Shown: positions 35,466 through 44,422 of the stretch, in pieces
Numbering within the stretch: the stretch's first letter is position 1
How the letters are laid out: the number at the start of each line of letters is the position of its first letter
Source of the DNA: Leisingera sp. NJS204
Lineage (GTDB): Bacteria > Pseudomonadota > Alphaproteobacteria > Rhodobacterales > Rhodobacteraceae
Reading direction: 5' to 3'
NCBI RefSeq assembly: GCF_004123675.1
Contig: NZ_CP035417.1
Span: 1,975,501 to 2,039,500 of the forward strand
DNA: 64,000 bases
The notes under the pieces: model-generated
What the model saw: the letters and a program-made list of their open reading frames with translations, nothing else
Told to the model about the DNA's origin: nothing
The model's database searches: none
Made by a program: the position numbers and the translations under genes

Positions 35466-37872
35466 TGGCAAACACCTTGAGCAGTTCCGCAGGATCCAGA
35501 CGGCTGAGACGGCGCGCGGGCAGGGCGGCTGCCACCACCGCAGCCAGCAAGGCCAGCAGGATAAGCCGCAGCCAGTCCGCTGGAAACAAATGCATCGGCA
35601 GCTTCCAGCCAAAGGCTTCAACATTTATGACGGAAAGCAGCGCCCAGGCCAGAAGAAGCCCCAGCGGCAGGGCCAGAAACGCAGTGATCGCGGCCAGCAG
35701 CAGGCTGCGCAGGATTTCGGCACCGGCCAGCTGGCGGCGGCTAAGACCCATCGCCCAAACCGGGGCAAGCTGCGGCAATCGCTGGCTCCATAGGGTAAGA
35801 AGGCTGGTCAGCATGGCAAATCCGGCCACTCCCAGCGTCAGCAGGTTCAGCGCGGAAGTGATGGTAAAGGTCCGGTCAAATATGCCCAGAGAGCGGGCCT
35901 TGATGCCCGCCTGGTCAACGATGTTTTCCCGCGGCATTTCAAATGCTTCACGAATGGATCTGACCAGTTCCGGCACATCTTCAGCAGGCAGCCGCAGCCC
36001 GAATTGCCGGTTTGGAATATCGGCTGCGCGGGCCAGCAATGCAGCCAACGAGGTGATCACCTGACCATTCGGATTGCCATAGTCGGAGTAGATTCCGGCA
36101 ATTGTCAGCTCCCAATCCGGGGCCAATGCCAAAGAACGCCCGGGGCCAAGGTCATGACGGCGGGCAAATTGTTCATTGACCAACAGGGCTTCTCCAGCGG
36201 CGACACGGTCCCAGACCTCCGGCAGCGCCTCCAGCAGCGGCCAATTCTGCCGGTACGTCTCATCATCCGCAATGCCGTATATCCGCAGCGGCGCCCCTTT
36301 GTAGCGGATGTCACTGCGCCGGATCGGCAGCACGGTTATGCCGCGGTCTTCCAGCCATTGCGTTAGCCTCTCTCCCTGTTCATCGCTTGTCGTGGTCACG
36401 TAAACTTCAGCCGACAGGCGTTGGTCCAGCCAACCGACAAAGGTGAGCCTGAAGCTGGAAACCATTGTTCCGACGCCGATATTCGTCGCCAACGCCAAAA
36501 GCAGCGCCATCAGGGCAAGCGACATCCCGGGCAATTGCGCCCGGGTGTCGGCCCAAAGCCATTCGGCAAATGGACGTGTGCTCAGCCGCGCCCCGATCCG
36601 CAGGCCGGCTGAGATCAGCAGCGGCAGTATCAGTGCAGCCCCCAGCATAAGCCCGGACAGAAAAACAAAACCTGCAATAAGTCCTTGAAAGATTAGGATG
36701 ACCATAAGGCCTGCAAGCAAACAGACGGCACCTGCGATCGCCGCCGCCAGGTGCGACTTGCTTGCCTGCTGCCCGCGGGCCTGGGTTGCGGGTGCGGCCA
36801 GCAGGGGCATCCGCCATAAGGCGTAAAGCGCCTGCGCCCCGGCCAGGAACGTACCGCCGCAGGCCATTGCCAGCCCGGACAAAACCCACTCAAGACGCAA
36901 GCTGAGGGCGCCGTCCACCGAGGCGCCGTAGAGCCCGGACAGCGTGGCCTGAACATCCGGCAGCAGTGCTGCCGCCACCAGATAGCCTCCGGCCAGCCCC
37001 GCAATCCCGGAAATCAGCGCGACAACCGCAAGCTCTGCTGCGAACAGGGCAACCAGTACCCGCATCGGAACACCCAGACCGCGCAAGGTCCGGATCATGC
37101 TGCGGCGCTGCTCCAGGCTGAGACCGATGGTCCCTTGAACAATGAACAGCCCGACAGCAAAGGACAACAAACCAAAGGCTGTCAGGTTGAGGTGAAAACT
37201 GTCGGTAAGCCGCGCCGTATCTGCCGCTGCATTCCGGGCAGGAATGCGGGTCAGACCCGGGGCAAGTTGCTGCAGGGGTGTCAGGCCGGGAATTTGATCC
37301 GGCAGAATGATCAGGTAGCTGAGGCTGTCCGGCTGCCGCAGCAGCCGGCTGGCCAAACTGATGTCTGCAATCAGTACGCCGCGCGGCAGCCTGTCCGTTT
37401 GGGTGACCGGGTGCTCACTTTGCGCGGCAGAAAGCACCTGCGCGGTTTCCGGGTGTGCAAAAAACCGGCCCGGCGGCAAAAGCGCATCCAATGCAGGTGC
37501 GCTGTCCTGCTCCGCCGCCTCGGCCAGAGCCGGAACCAGCGGATGGCTTAGCAGATCAATGCCCATGATATCAAAGCTTTGCCGCTTAAACCTGACAGTT
37601 CCTTCCAGAACAGGCGTCAGCTGCCATCCCGACCGGCGCAAGCTGACGAATTGCTGCAGCGCGATTGCACCGTCTTCCGGCGCCAGCCGGTCCGCAGCTG
37701 TTGTACCAAGCTGCTCGGCGGCGCGTGCGTAACTGGCGCGGGCTTCGCCGTTGATTGCCTGAACTGCAGACCAAAGCCCCGTTGCCAGGGCCAGCCCGGC
37801 CATCAGCGTTGCCAGTTGCAGGGGATGCCGCCGCCAGTGCGACAGGATGGCACTCAGCGCGGTGCGGATCAT
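35455..37872 (-). CDS. ABC transporter permease, FtsX-like (AttFG/MacB-LolCE type)
   Basis: An 805-residue membrane protein with a first helix at 18-38, a large extracytoplasmic domain (about 40-225) and three helices, then a second matching set with another periplasmic domain (about 490-670) and three terminal helices. It ends ALPARRLSRLDPAELLKVFANER, the FtsX-domain coupling tail. This is a full double-FtsX protein, as in AttF/AttG-like or lipid/peptide-extruding type VII ABC systems, which transmit mechanical force rather than importing. It overlaps the ATPase gene by 4 bases. Confidence 0.88.
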   Translation of the reverse strand: MIRTALSAILSHWRRHPLQLATLMAGLALATGLWSAVQAINGEARASYARAAEQLGTTAADRLAPEDGAIALQQFVSLRRSGWQLTPVLEGTVRFKRQSFDIMGIDLLSHPLVPALAEAAEQDSAPALDALLPPGRFFAHPETAQVLSAAQSEHPVTQTDRLPRGVLIADISLASRLLRQPDSLSYLIILPDQIPGLTPLQQLAPGLTRIPARNAAADTARLTDSFHLNLTAFGLLSFAVGLFIVQGTIGLSLEQRRSMIRTLRGLGVPMRVLVALFAAELAVVALISGIAGLAGGYLVAAALLPDVQATLSGLYGASVDGALSLRLEWVLSGLAMACGGTFLAGAQALYALWRMPLLAAPATQARGQQASKSHLAAAIAGAVCLLAGLMVILIFQGLIAGFVFLSGLMLGAALILPLLISAGLRIGARLSTRPFAEWLWADTRAQLPGMSLALMALLLALATNIGVGTMVSSFRLTFVGWLDQRLSAEVYVTTTSDEQGERLTQWLEDRGITVLPIRRSDIRYKGAPLRIYGIADDETYRQNWPLLEALPEVWDRVAAGEALLVNEQFARRHDLGPGRSLALAPDWELTIAGIYSDYGNPNGQVITSLAALLARAADIPNRQFGLRLPAEDVPELVRSIREAFEMPRENIVDQAGIKARSLGIFDRTFTITSALNLLTLGVAGFAMLTSLLTLWSQRLPQLAPVWAMGLSRRQLAGAEILRSLLLAAITAFLALPLGLLLAWALLSVINVEAFGWKLPMHLFPADWLRLILLALLAAVVAAALPARRLSRLDPAELLKVFANER

Positions 37873-38525
37873 GCGGCCTGGCCAAGCTGCAAATGCAGCC
37901 GTTGGTCCAGCATCCTGGCAATGGCGGCGGAATGGGTGACCAGAAACAGGGCCGCGCCGCTTTCCCGGACCAGCTCCAGCATCAGGTCCATCACCGCCGC
38001 GCTGGCGGTTTCATCCAGGTTCCCGGTCGGCTCGTCCGCCAGCAGCAATTTAGGCCGCAAGGCCAGGGCACGGCCAATGGCAACCCGCTGTTGCTGCCCG
38101 CCTGAGAGTTGCTCCGGGTAGCGATCGAGAAAACCGGCCAGGCCAAGACGGTCCGCCAGCACTTGCCCCCAATCAGGATCCCACCGGTTTCCCAACCGCG
38201 CGTGCAGCGCGATGTTTTGCCAAATGCTGAGTGAAGGTATTAAATTAAACTGCTGGAAAACAAGAGAAACATCTCTTCTCCGCAACGCCGCGCGCTGCCG
38301 GTCTTTAAGGTTTGAAAGCGGGATGCCCGCAATTTCAATTTCGCCGCTGTCAAAACGGTCCAATGCCCCGGCCAAATGCAGCAATGTGCTTTTACCGGAG
38401 CCGCTGTCGCCCGTCAGCGCCAGGCTGCTGCCAGCCGCCAAATCCAAAGACACCCCGCGCAAGACAGCGTTTTCCGGCGTCTGTCCCGGATAGGTTTTGG
38501 TTACATTGCGGATCTTCAAAACCAT
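37869..38525 (-). CDS. ABC transporter ATP-binding protein (LolD/AttE-like)
   Basis: 218 residues from the ATG at 38525 (AGGAGGG nine bases upstream). Walker A GDSGSGKST, Q-loop VFQQFNLIPSLS, signature LSGGQQQR, Walker B LLLADEPTGNLDE and the H-loop VTHS are all present. The ADEPTGNLD wording is typical of MacB/LolD ATPases that work with FtsX-like permeases. It is the first gene of the three-gene exporter operon. Confidence 0.93.
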   Translation of the reverse strand: MVLKIRNVTKTYPGQTPENAVLRGVSLDLAAGSSLALTGDSGSGKSTLLHLAGALDRFDSGEIEIAGIPLSNLKDRQRAALRRRDVSLVFQQFNLIPSLSIWQNIALHARLGNRWDPDWGQVLADRLGLAGFLDRYPEQLSGGQQQRVAIGRALALRPKLLLADEPTGNLDETASAAVMDLMLELVRESGAALFLVTHSAAIARMLDQRLHLQLGQAA

Positions 38526-38710
38526 TCCGCGGCACCCTCCTGCGCTGTGGTCTTCAATGCCTGCAACGGCACTCAATACCTCTGCCAGGAAGAAGTCCAG
38601 TGCGGCACAAAGGCTGGCCCATCCGGCTTTCTTATGGTTAAGCGTTGCGGAGTACCATTCTAAGGTGCTGAAAAGCCCCAGAACAGCTTCGCACCGACAG
38701 GAGAGCCAAG

Positions 38711-39160
38711 ATGACGCTATGGAACCAGTTGCTGTGGGGCTCAGTCTATCTGAGTGTCTGCCTGATCCTCGAAATCTCTGTTTTGGTATTGTGTTCCGCC
38801 GTGTTGAACAAACTGTCGGCGGGCTTTCCCAAACCTTTCAGGCCTTGGCAGATCGGCATAATGCTGGTGGTGGCGATTTTCATTATTCTGGGCAGCCATA
38901 CGGCTCAGATCTGGATCTGGTCCGCCGCTTTTGTTCTGGTCGGTGCGATCGGCGACTGGAACACATCTGTTTATTTCTCTCTGGCGACCTATACCACGCT
39001 TGGCTACGGCGATGTTGTACTGGGGCCGGCGTTGCGGATTTTTGCCGCCTTTGCTGCAGTCACTGGATTATTCGGGTTTGGGATCAGCACGGCCTTTCTT
39101 GTCAGCGCAATGGGGCGGTTGTTTTCCTTTAACGGAGAAACACATAGGGCAAGGGATTAA
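38711..39160 (+). CDS. Two-TM ion channel family protein (potassium-type selectivity filter)
   Basis: 149 residues. An N-terminal membrane helix (LLWGSVYLSVCLILEISVLVL) and further segments lead to a pore loop and the filter YFSLATYTTLGYGDVVL, then a last helix. The filter TLGYGD matches K+ channels. There is no RCK or cyclic-nucleotide domain. GGAGAG precedes the ATG. Its 3' end overlaps the convergent cardiolipin synthase gene by 4 bases. Confidence 0.85.
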   Translation: MTLWNQLLWGSVYLSVCLILEISVLVLCSAVLNKLSAGFPKPFRPWQIGIMLVVAIFIILGSHTAQIWIWSAAFVLVGAIGDWNTSVYFSLATYTTLGYGDVVLGPALRIFAAFAAVTGLFGFGISTAFLVSAMGRLFSFNGETHRARD

Positions 39161-40572
39161 AGCACAGGTGCCAGCAGTCGCGCCACCGGTGCCAGCAATC
39201 GAATGCGCAATGCCTGCCGGTCCAGCGGCTGTGTAAGCGCCGTAGAGCGCTGGAAATCCCTGGCCAGCATTTCAGAGATTTCGCGCGCGGACCGCGGGTC
39301 GAAAAACAAGGCCATGGTTTCAAAATTCAGCCGGAAGGACCGGTAGTCGAGGTTCGCCGTGCCCACACCCGAAATCCTGTCATCGATAACAAAACACTTC
39401 TGATGCATGAAACCGCCCCGGTAGCGCAGGATATGAACGCCAGCTTCCCGCAGCTCATCAAAAAATGCAAAGCCCGCAAGCCAAGGCAGGTGGTGGTCAA
39501 TGGATTCCGGCAAAAGGATCCGGACATCCAGCCCGCGCAACGCGGCATGTTTCAAGGCTGCTAGCACCTCCTGATCCGGAACCAGATACGGGGAGGCCAG
39601 CCAAACTTTTTCCCGTGCTGCAGTGATTGCGGAGAAAAACAGCATGGACCCGTTGCCGATGCTATCGCCGGGGCCGGTCGAGACGATCAGGGCGGGCCGG
39701 TCTTGCGCTGAGTGTTCAGCGTCCCAATTCAACAGGTCCAGGACCGGCTCTTGCGTGTGCCAGTGCCAATCCTCCGCAAAGGAAAGCTGCAGCTGCTGAA
39801 CAACTGGTCCGGTGAGCCGCGCATGGGTATCCCGCCATGGCCCCATAACAGGGTCCAGCCCCATGTATTCCTCGCCGGCATTCAGCCCGCCGGTAAAGCC
39901 GGTCCGCCCATCCACAATAACGGTTTTACGGTGGTTGCGGAAATTGATGCGCAGCCGGTGCCAAGGCGGCCGTTGAACTGCGGGATCAATCATGTTCACA
40001 CCGGCCTGCTCCAGCGCGCGGGCATAGCTGCGGGGCAGCTTCCGGCTGCCAATACTGTCTGTCATGAACCAAATAGTTACGCCGCGTTCTGCGGCAAGTA
40101 TCAGCTTGGCCTGAAGCTGCCTCCCCACTGCGTCCGCACGCAGAATGTAGTATTGCACAAGGACATATTCCTGCGCCTTATCAATCTCTTCAAAGATGGC
40201 GTTGAATGTATTCTTGCCATTGATGAGCAACTCCAATCCGTTCCCGTGGCAGACGTTCAAGCCTGCAATGGCTTCAAAGGGCGCTGTGTTTACCGGCAGC
40301 TTCCGCGCCGCCTCGGATTGGACGCTGGTATAGATCCGTTTAGCAACAACAGCCTGTTCCGCGGCGCGGCGTGCCTTCCAGTACCCTTTGAACCGGTGGT
40401 GGCCAAAAACCATGTAGGCGGGCAGGGCGGCTATCGGCGCAGCCAGCAGGAAGACGGTCCAGCCAATAGCCCCTTGCGGTGTGCGCGCGGTGCGGGCTGC
40501 GCGAAGGGCTGCAAACCCGGCAGCGGCCCAGGTTGCGGCAATAGCCGTGGTGCTAAGAACAATCCAAAACAT
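39157..40572 (-). CDS. cls: Cardiolipin synthase (phospholipase D superfamily)
   Basis: 471 residues. Two N-terminal membrane helices (about 1-60) precede two PLD repeats. The first HKD motif is NHRKTVIVDGRTGFTGGLN and the second HQKCFVIDDRISGVGTANLD. It condenses two phosphatidylglycerols, or PG with PE, into cardiolipin at the inner membrane. It stands alone on the minus strand with about 145 bp to the divergent YihY gene. Confidence 0.92.
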   Translation of the reverse strand: MFWIVLSTTAIAATWAAAGFAALRAARTARTPQGAIGWTVFLLAAPIAALPAYMVFGHHRFKGYWKARRAAEQAVVAKRIYTSVQSEAARKLPVNTAPFEAIAGLNVCHGNGLELLINGKNTFNAIFEEIDKAQEYVLVQYYILRADAVGRQLQAKLILAAERGVTIWFMTDSIGSRKLPRSYARALEQAGVNMIDPAVQRPPWHRLRINFRNHRKTVIVDGRTGFTGGLNAGEEYMGLDPVMGPWRDTHARLTGPVVQQLQLSFAEDWHWHTQEPVLDLLNWDAEHSAQDRPALIVSTGPGDSIGNGSMLFFSAITAAREKVWLASPYLVPDQEVLAALKHAALRGLDVRILLPESIDHHLPWLAGFAFFDELREAGVHILRYRGGFMHQKCFVIDDRISGVGTANLDYRSFRLNFETMALFFDPRSAREISEMLARDFQRSTALTQPLDRQALRIRLLAPVARLLAPVL

Positions 40573-40717
40573 CTGAAGGTCCTAAGATAGCGGCTTGATT
40601 TCAAATTAGTACTGAAAAGCGGTGCCTGTTACACCGGGCCAGGCTGCGGCAAGAGGAAATCAGGGCGTTTGTTCTTTGCCGCTGGCAATTCCCTAATGGT
40701 TGTGGAACCTTACGCCT

Positions 40718-41584
40718 ATGCCAATCCTGCCGCCATTACGCTGCTGGCCTGCAGCCTTGCTAGACGCCGCCCGCCGCTTCAACCGGAAAAACGGCTGGGT
40801 GATGAGCAGCCATATCGCCATGTCGATGATGCTGGCGCTGTTTCCGTTTGTTCTGTTTACAGTGGCGCTGGCGGGGACCGTTGCCGGTTTGCTGTCGCAG
40901 GACGTCGCTATGGAAACCATGACGGAACAGGTGTTCAGCGTTTGGCCGGATGCGGTGGCACGGCCGATCCTGACCGAACTGAAAGCGGTGCTGCAGACAT
41001 CAAATACCCAGCTTGTCACCCTGGGCGGCCTGTTTGCGCTTTATTTTGCGTCGAATGGCGTCGATGCCGTCCGCACGGCCATGGTTCAGGCTTATCATGA
41101 TACGGATACAAGACCGTTTTGGCGGTCGAGGGCGCTGTGCATCGGGCTGGTCGTTCTGGGCGGGGCGGGTATTCTGGCCGTCACCGTGTTTGAGGTGATA
41201 CTGCCGCTCTATGTCAGGCACATCGCCCAATTTCTGCCCTTCGAGAGCATTCCAAAAGGCTGGGAAAAGGGGTTGAGGGGCGTTCTGGCGCTGGCTCTTC
41301 CCACTGGCGCGGTGCTGGCGTTTCATGTGCTGCTGCCTGGCCGCGTGCATCGCTTGCGGCGGATCCTTCCGGGCGCGATTCTAACCCTTCTGCTGTGGCT
41401 GGCCTGCGGCAGCGGTTTTGCGTTTTACGTCGGCTCTTTCGCGCAATACTCGGCCACATACGCAGGGCTTGCGGGCGCCATGGCCGCAATGATCTTCCTC
41501 TATCTGAATTCAGCTATCCTGATCCTGGGGGCCGAATTCAACGGTGCGCTGATCGAGATCGCCAACGGGATGGGCCGGTCATGA
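40718..41584 (+). CDS. YihY/BrkB-family membrane protein
   Basis: 288 residues from the ATG at 40718; a TTG at 40700 would lengthen it slightly. Six hydrophobic segments match the YihY fold: SSHIAMSMMLALFPFVLF first, LVTLGGLFALYFASNGVDAVRTAMVQAY in the loop region and GLAGAMAAMIFLYLNSAILILGAEFNGAL at the end. The older label 'ribonuclease BN' for this family is wrong; the function is unknown and probably envelope-related. Confidence 0.88.
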   Translation: MPILPPLRCWPAALLDAARRFNRKNGWVMSSHIAMSMMLALFPFVLFTVALAGTVAGLLSQDVAMETMTEQVFSVWPDAVARPILTELKAVLQTSNTQLVTLGGLFALYFASNGVDAVRTAMVQAYHDTDTRPFWRSRALCIGLVVLGGAGILAVTVFEVILPLYVRHIAQFLPFESIPKGWEKGLRGVLALALPTGAVLAFHVLLPGRVHRLRRILPGAILTLLLWLACGSGFAFYVGSFAQYSATYAGLAGAMAAMIFLYLNSAILILGAEFNGALIEIANGMGRS

Positions 41585-41712
41585 AAACTGCGGGTTTTCT
41601 GCAACTGTTTCCGTTTCTTCAACAATAAGGCAGTCCTGCCCCATTTGAGCCCATCTAGCGGCCCAATCACCGTTTAGATCTTCAGGAAGAAGCGGATCCA
41701 GAAGGGGCCATC

Positions 41713-41901
41713 ATGACAAAACTGCAAAACAAACTGCGCCACATGCGCCTGTTTGAACTGATGCGCCAGCGTGAAATGGCCGGCCATGTCAGCCGTAAAC
41801 TGCGGGTGTCCCGGCTGGCCGATGGTGAGGGTGATGACGCTATCCTGCTGCGCGATCTGGCAACGCGGTCGCTGACCGCACCGCACAGCCGCCGGGTCTG
41901 A
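41713..41901 (+). CDS. Small conserved-looking hypothetical protein (62 aa)
   Basis: 62 residues, Arg/Leu-rich, with a likely amphipathic N-terminal helix (LQNKLRHMRLFELMRQREMAGH) and a basic C-terminus (HSRRV). There is no membrane helix or cysteine. AAGGGG stands six bases upstream of the ATG. It fills the space between yihY and rlmE on its own strand. I do not recognise it; the translation signals make it a credible small gene. Confidence 0.55.
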   Translation: MTKLQNKLRHMRLFELMRQREMAGHVSRKLRVSRLADGEGDDAILLRDLATRSLTAPHSRRV

Positions 41902-41908
41902 CGGGACC

Positions 41909-42637
41909 TCAGCCCCGGAACCCGGTTGCCACCACAAATTTCTCGGAGCTGTCCGACCGTGAGGAGGGCGGCTTCATGTTTGCCACTTTGGTGAACTTCT
42001 GCTTCAACAGCTTCTGCAACTCGCCTTCGGCGCCACCTGCCAGAACCTTGGCCACAAAGGTGCCGCCTTCCTCCAGAACGTCAAAGGCAAAATAAGCGGC
42101 GGTTTCACACAGCGAGATGATCCGCATATGGTCCGTCTGCTTGTGGCCGGAACTGGCGGCGGCCATATCCGACATCACCACGTCAGCCTTGCCGCCCAGC
42201 CATTCCTTGACCTTGTCGTCGGCGCCGTCCTCCATGAAATCGAGCTGATGGAACTCGGCACCAGCCAGCGATTCAACTTCCTGCAGGTCCACGCCGATAA
42301 TGCGGCCCACCGACTTGCCCTGTTTTTCGCCCAAAGCATTGATGCGCTTCACCGCCACCTGCGCCCAGCCGCCGGGCGCACAGCCCAGATCGACGATCCG
42401 GGCACCAGGCACCAGAAAGCGGTATTTGTCGTCCACTTCCATGATCTTATAGGCTGCGCGCCCGCGATAGCCTTCGGCCTGCGCCCGTTTGACATAGGGG
42501 TCATTCAATTGCCGCTGCAGCCAAAGCGTCGAGCTGAGCTTGCGCCCGCGCGCGGATTTCACCTTGACCTTCAGATCGCGCTGACCGCGTCCGGATGTGT
42601 TCTTACCTGTCGGCGTCTTTGCCATCATCGTCACCAT
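41909..42637 (-). CDS. rlmE: 23S rRNA 2'-O-methyltransferase RlmE
   Basis: Methylates U2552 (E. coli numbering) in the 23S A-loop using SAM, late in 50S assembly. The 242 residues include a basic N-terminal tail (about 1-35). The catalytic K-D-K-E set is visible in [23 protein letters not shown] and [11 protein letters not shown]; the SAM loop is [12 protein letters not shown]. Starts at 42637, 42628 and 42625 are all in frame and none has a strong ribosome binding site. It lies downstream of ppx in the same operon, with a hairpin repeat between. Confidence 0.93.
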   Translation of the reverse strand: MVTMMAKTPTGKNTSGRGQRDLKVKVKSARGRKLSSTLWLQRQLNDPYVKRAQAEGYRGRAAYKIMEVDDKYRFLVPGARIVDLGCAPGGWAQVAVKRINALGEKQGKSVGRIIGVDLQEVESLAGAEFHQLDFMEDGADDKVKEWLGGKADVVMSDMAAASSGHKQTDHMRIISLCETAAYFAFDVLEEGGTFVAKVLAGGAEGELQKLLKQKFTKVANMKPPSSRSDSSEKFVVATGFRG

Positions 42638-42651
42638 TTGCGCCGGTGCGC

Positions 42652-42697
42652 GGAATTCTGCAAAAATTCCGGCCCGGAAATATCCAATTTTTTCCGG
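42652..42697. repeat. Palindromic double hairpin (REP-like), copy B
   Basis: GGAATT..AATTCC (42652-42670), then GGCC, then CCGGAAA..TTTCCGG (42674-42697). It has the same order and spacer as copy A at 16070-16114, although the first hairpin is shorter. It lies between ppx and rlmE in one operon and may affect mRNA stability. Confidence 0.5.
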
Positions 42698-42703
42698 CCC
42701 CGC

Positions 42704-43816
42704 CTAGTAGGGACCGTCCTCCAGAACGCCATCCGCGCTCATCTGTGCATAAAGCAGCCCTTCGCGCAGGCCGCGGTCCGCAACCGACAGCCGGTCGGTC
42801 GGCCAGCAGCGCAGCAATGCCTGCAGGATTGCAGACCCGGACATGATCAGCGCCTGGCGGTCCTCGCCGATGCGGGGATCGCGGCGGCGGCCCAGAGGCC
42901 CGAGTTCTAGATACCCCCGGATCACCTTGTCAATCTGATCGCTGGTCATCCGCAGCCCGTCCACCTTGGTCCGGTCATACCGCTTCAGCCCCAAATGCGA
43001 CGCTGCAACCGTCGTGACAGTGCCCGAGGTGCCGACAATCTGAAAGCCGATCCGGGTCTGCTCATCCTTATAAGGCGCAAAATCAGCCAGGTTTTCCTCA
43101 AAAAACCAGCTCATCAGCGCAAAACGTGCGGCATCGTCTTCGACATCGTTGAACTGGTCCCGCAATGTGGCAACCCCCAGCGGCACGGAAATCCAATCCA
43201 CCACCTTGGCCGCGGGAAACGGGCTTTCGGTGGTATGGAACCCGTTATGCAGCCGCATGATCGCAGAGGGGCGGTCGCGCCGCGGGACTGATGAGATGTC
43301 GATCCACACCAGTTCAGTCGAGCCGCCGCCGATATCGACCACCAGCAACTGATCCGTTTTGGTGGAAACCAGCGGCGCGCAGGAAATCACCGCCAGACGT
43401 GCTTCCTCTTCCGGCTGGATGATTTCCAGCGTCAGACCGGTTTCCCGCTTCACCTGGCGGATGAACTCGCGCGCGTTCTTTGCCCGGCGGCAGGCCTCGG
43501 TTGCCACCAGCCGCATCCGCCGGACCCTGTTGCGTTTCAGTTTCTGCTGGCAGATCCGCAGCGCCTGGATGGTGCGCGCCATCGAAGACCGCGACAACCG
43601 TCCGGTCCGCTCCAGCCCGGCGCCGAGCTGCACCGACTTGGAGAAACTGTCAACCACATGAATGCCGCTGCCCTTGGGCTGGGCGATCAGCATGCGGCAG
43701 CTATTTGTACCCAGATCCAGCGCCGCATAAAGCGCATCAGGATCGGGCCGGGCCGGTGCAGGGGTTTCGACCGCCTTGGGAAACGCGCCCGCACCTTTCG
43801 AGCGCCTGGGCGCCAT
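42704..43816 (-). CDS. Ppx/GppA-family exopolyphosphatase
   Basis: 370 residues of the ASKHA fold. The phosphate-1 loop is ALDLGTNSCRMLIAQ (about 31-45), the catalytic-Glu region is EEEARLA and the phosphate-2 loop VVDIGGGSTELVWID. It hydrolyses polyphosphate or pppGpp. It lacks the C-terminal HD domain of long Ppx proteins. A ppx-rlmE pairing is common in Rhodobacteraceae. Confidence 0.9.
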   Translation of the reverse strand: MAPRRSKGAGAFPKAVETPAPARPDPDALYAALDLGTNSCRMLIAQPKGSGIHVVDSFSKSVQLGAGLERTGRLSRSSMARTIQALRICQQKLKRNRVRRMRLVATEACRRAKNAREFIRQVKRETGLTLEIIQPEEEARLAVISCAPLVSTKTDQLLVVDIGGGSTELVWIDISSVPRRDRPSAIMRLHNGFHTTESPFPAAKVVDWISVPLGVATLRDQFNDVEDDAARFALMSWFFEENLADFAPYKDEQTRIGFQIVGTSGTVTTVAASHLGLKRYDRTKVDGLRMTSDQIDKVIRGYLELGPLGRRRDPRIGEDRQALIMSGSAILQALLRCWPTDRLSVADRGLREGLLYAQMSADGVLEDGPY

Positions 43817-43837
43817 GATTCACGCCCTCCGATTATC

Positions 43838-44043
43838 GTGTTAACGACAACAATAGGGGCGCCGGTGCAGCGGCGCAAGCGCCTGCTGGCAGAAGCGAAG
43901 CAATTTCCGCAGCTTCGAGGAAATCTCATAATCCACATGAATATTTTGGCGGCAAACCCCTGTGGCATTCGAAACGGCACAAAGCTAGTGTCCCGGCAGC
44001 AAAACGTCGCTCAATCCCATCGTGTTGTCGAAAATCGACCAAC
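43838..44043. promoter_or_regulatory. Candidate regulatory region upstream of the one-carbon module
   Basis: The 283-bp gap between divergent ppx and the one-carbon operon holds GTGTTAACGACAAC (43838-43851). This resembles GTGTTAAATCGTCAAC in the mttB leader (7455-7470), differing by a two-base insertion and one substitution. A second imperfect inverted repeat is at 44024-44043 (GTTGTCGA, AAA, TCGACCAAC). These may be binding sites of a shared regulator; assigned by eye. Confidence 0.3.
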
Positions 44044-44099
44044 GTGCGGGCGGCCGCCGCTCTAGAACGTGGTCTATCCAGGCTAGGAGGAAATTAGGC

Positions 44100-44396
44100 A
44101 TGCCCGACGTTACGATCGTATACTGGCGCGATATCCCTGCGCAGGTCATCGTTGGCAAAGGCCGCCGCGGCGCCAAACGCCAGCTCGAAGAACGGTTCGA
44201 GCAGGCCATCGACCGCGCGGCTATGAAGGTGAACGCCAAAGACGCGGATGCCTATCTTGCCGAGTGGCGCAAGGCCGCGCCTTATGCCGCCGAAGGCGAA
44301 GCGGCCGATGTTGCCGAAGCTGAGGCAACCCGACTGGAAACGGAATACGATCAGGACCGCCTGAAGACCCTGATTGCAAACGACGGATGGGCGTGA
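44100..44396 (+). CDS. Small 'virulence factor' family protein of the methyl-THF module
   Basis: 98 residues from the ATG at 44100 (AGGAGG nine bases upstream; the longer frame from 44022 is discarded). The start MPDVTIVYWRDIPAQVIVGK matches the small family labelled 'Virulence factor', a name with no mechanistic content. It is mixed alpha/beta and highly charged, with no cysteines, signal or membrane segment. It begins a tight operon with methylenetetrahydrofolate reductase (26 bases on) and methyl-THF methyltransferase. I infer a role as an accessory subunit or chaperone in oxidising methyl-THF. Confidence 0.8.
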   Translation: MPDVTIVYWRDIPAQVIVGKGRRGAKRQLEERFEQAIDRAAMKVNAKDADAYLAEWRKAAPYAAEGEAADVAEAEATRLETEYDQDRLKTLIANDGWA

Positions 44397-44422
44397 GCCT
44401 GACACCACTATGGGAGGCCGTG

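Noticed and set aside
40718-41584. Annotation as ribonuclease BN.
   Set aside because: The YihY/BrkB fold is an integral membrane protein; the RNase BN label is a historical error for this family.
44050-44070. GCGGCCGCCGCTCTAGAAC resembles a cloning-vector polylinker (NotI/XbaI sites).
   Set aside because: It differs from the pBluescript polylinker (an extra CGC between the two sites and no SpeI/BamHI continuation) and sits in a normal intergenic region with native flanks. Most likely coincidence.
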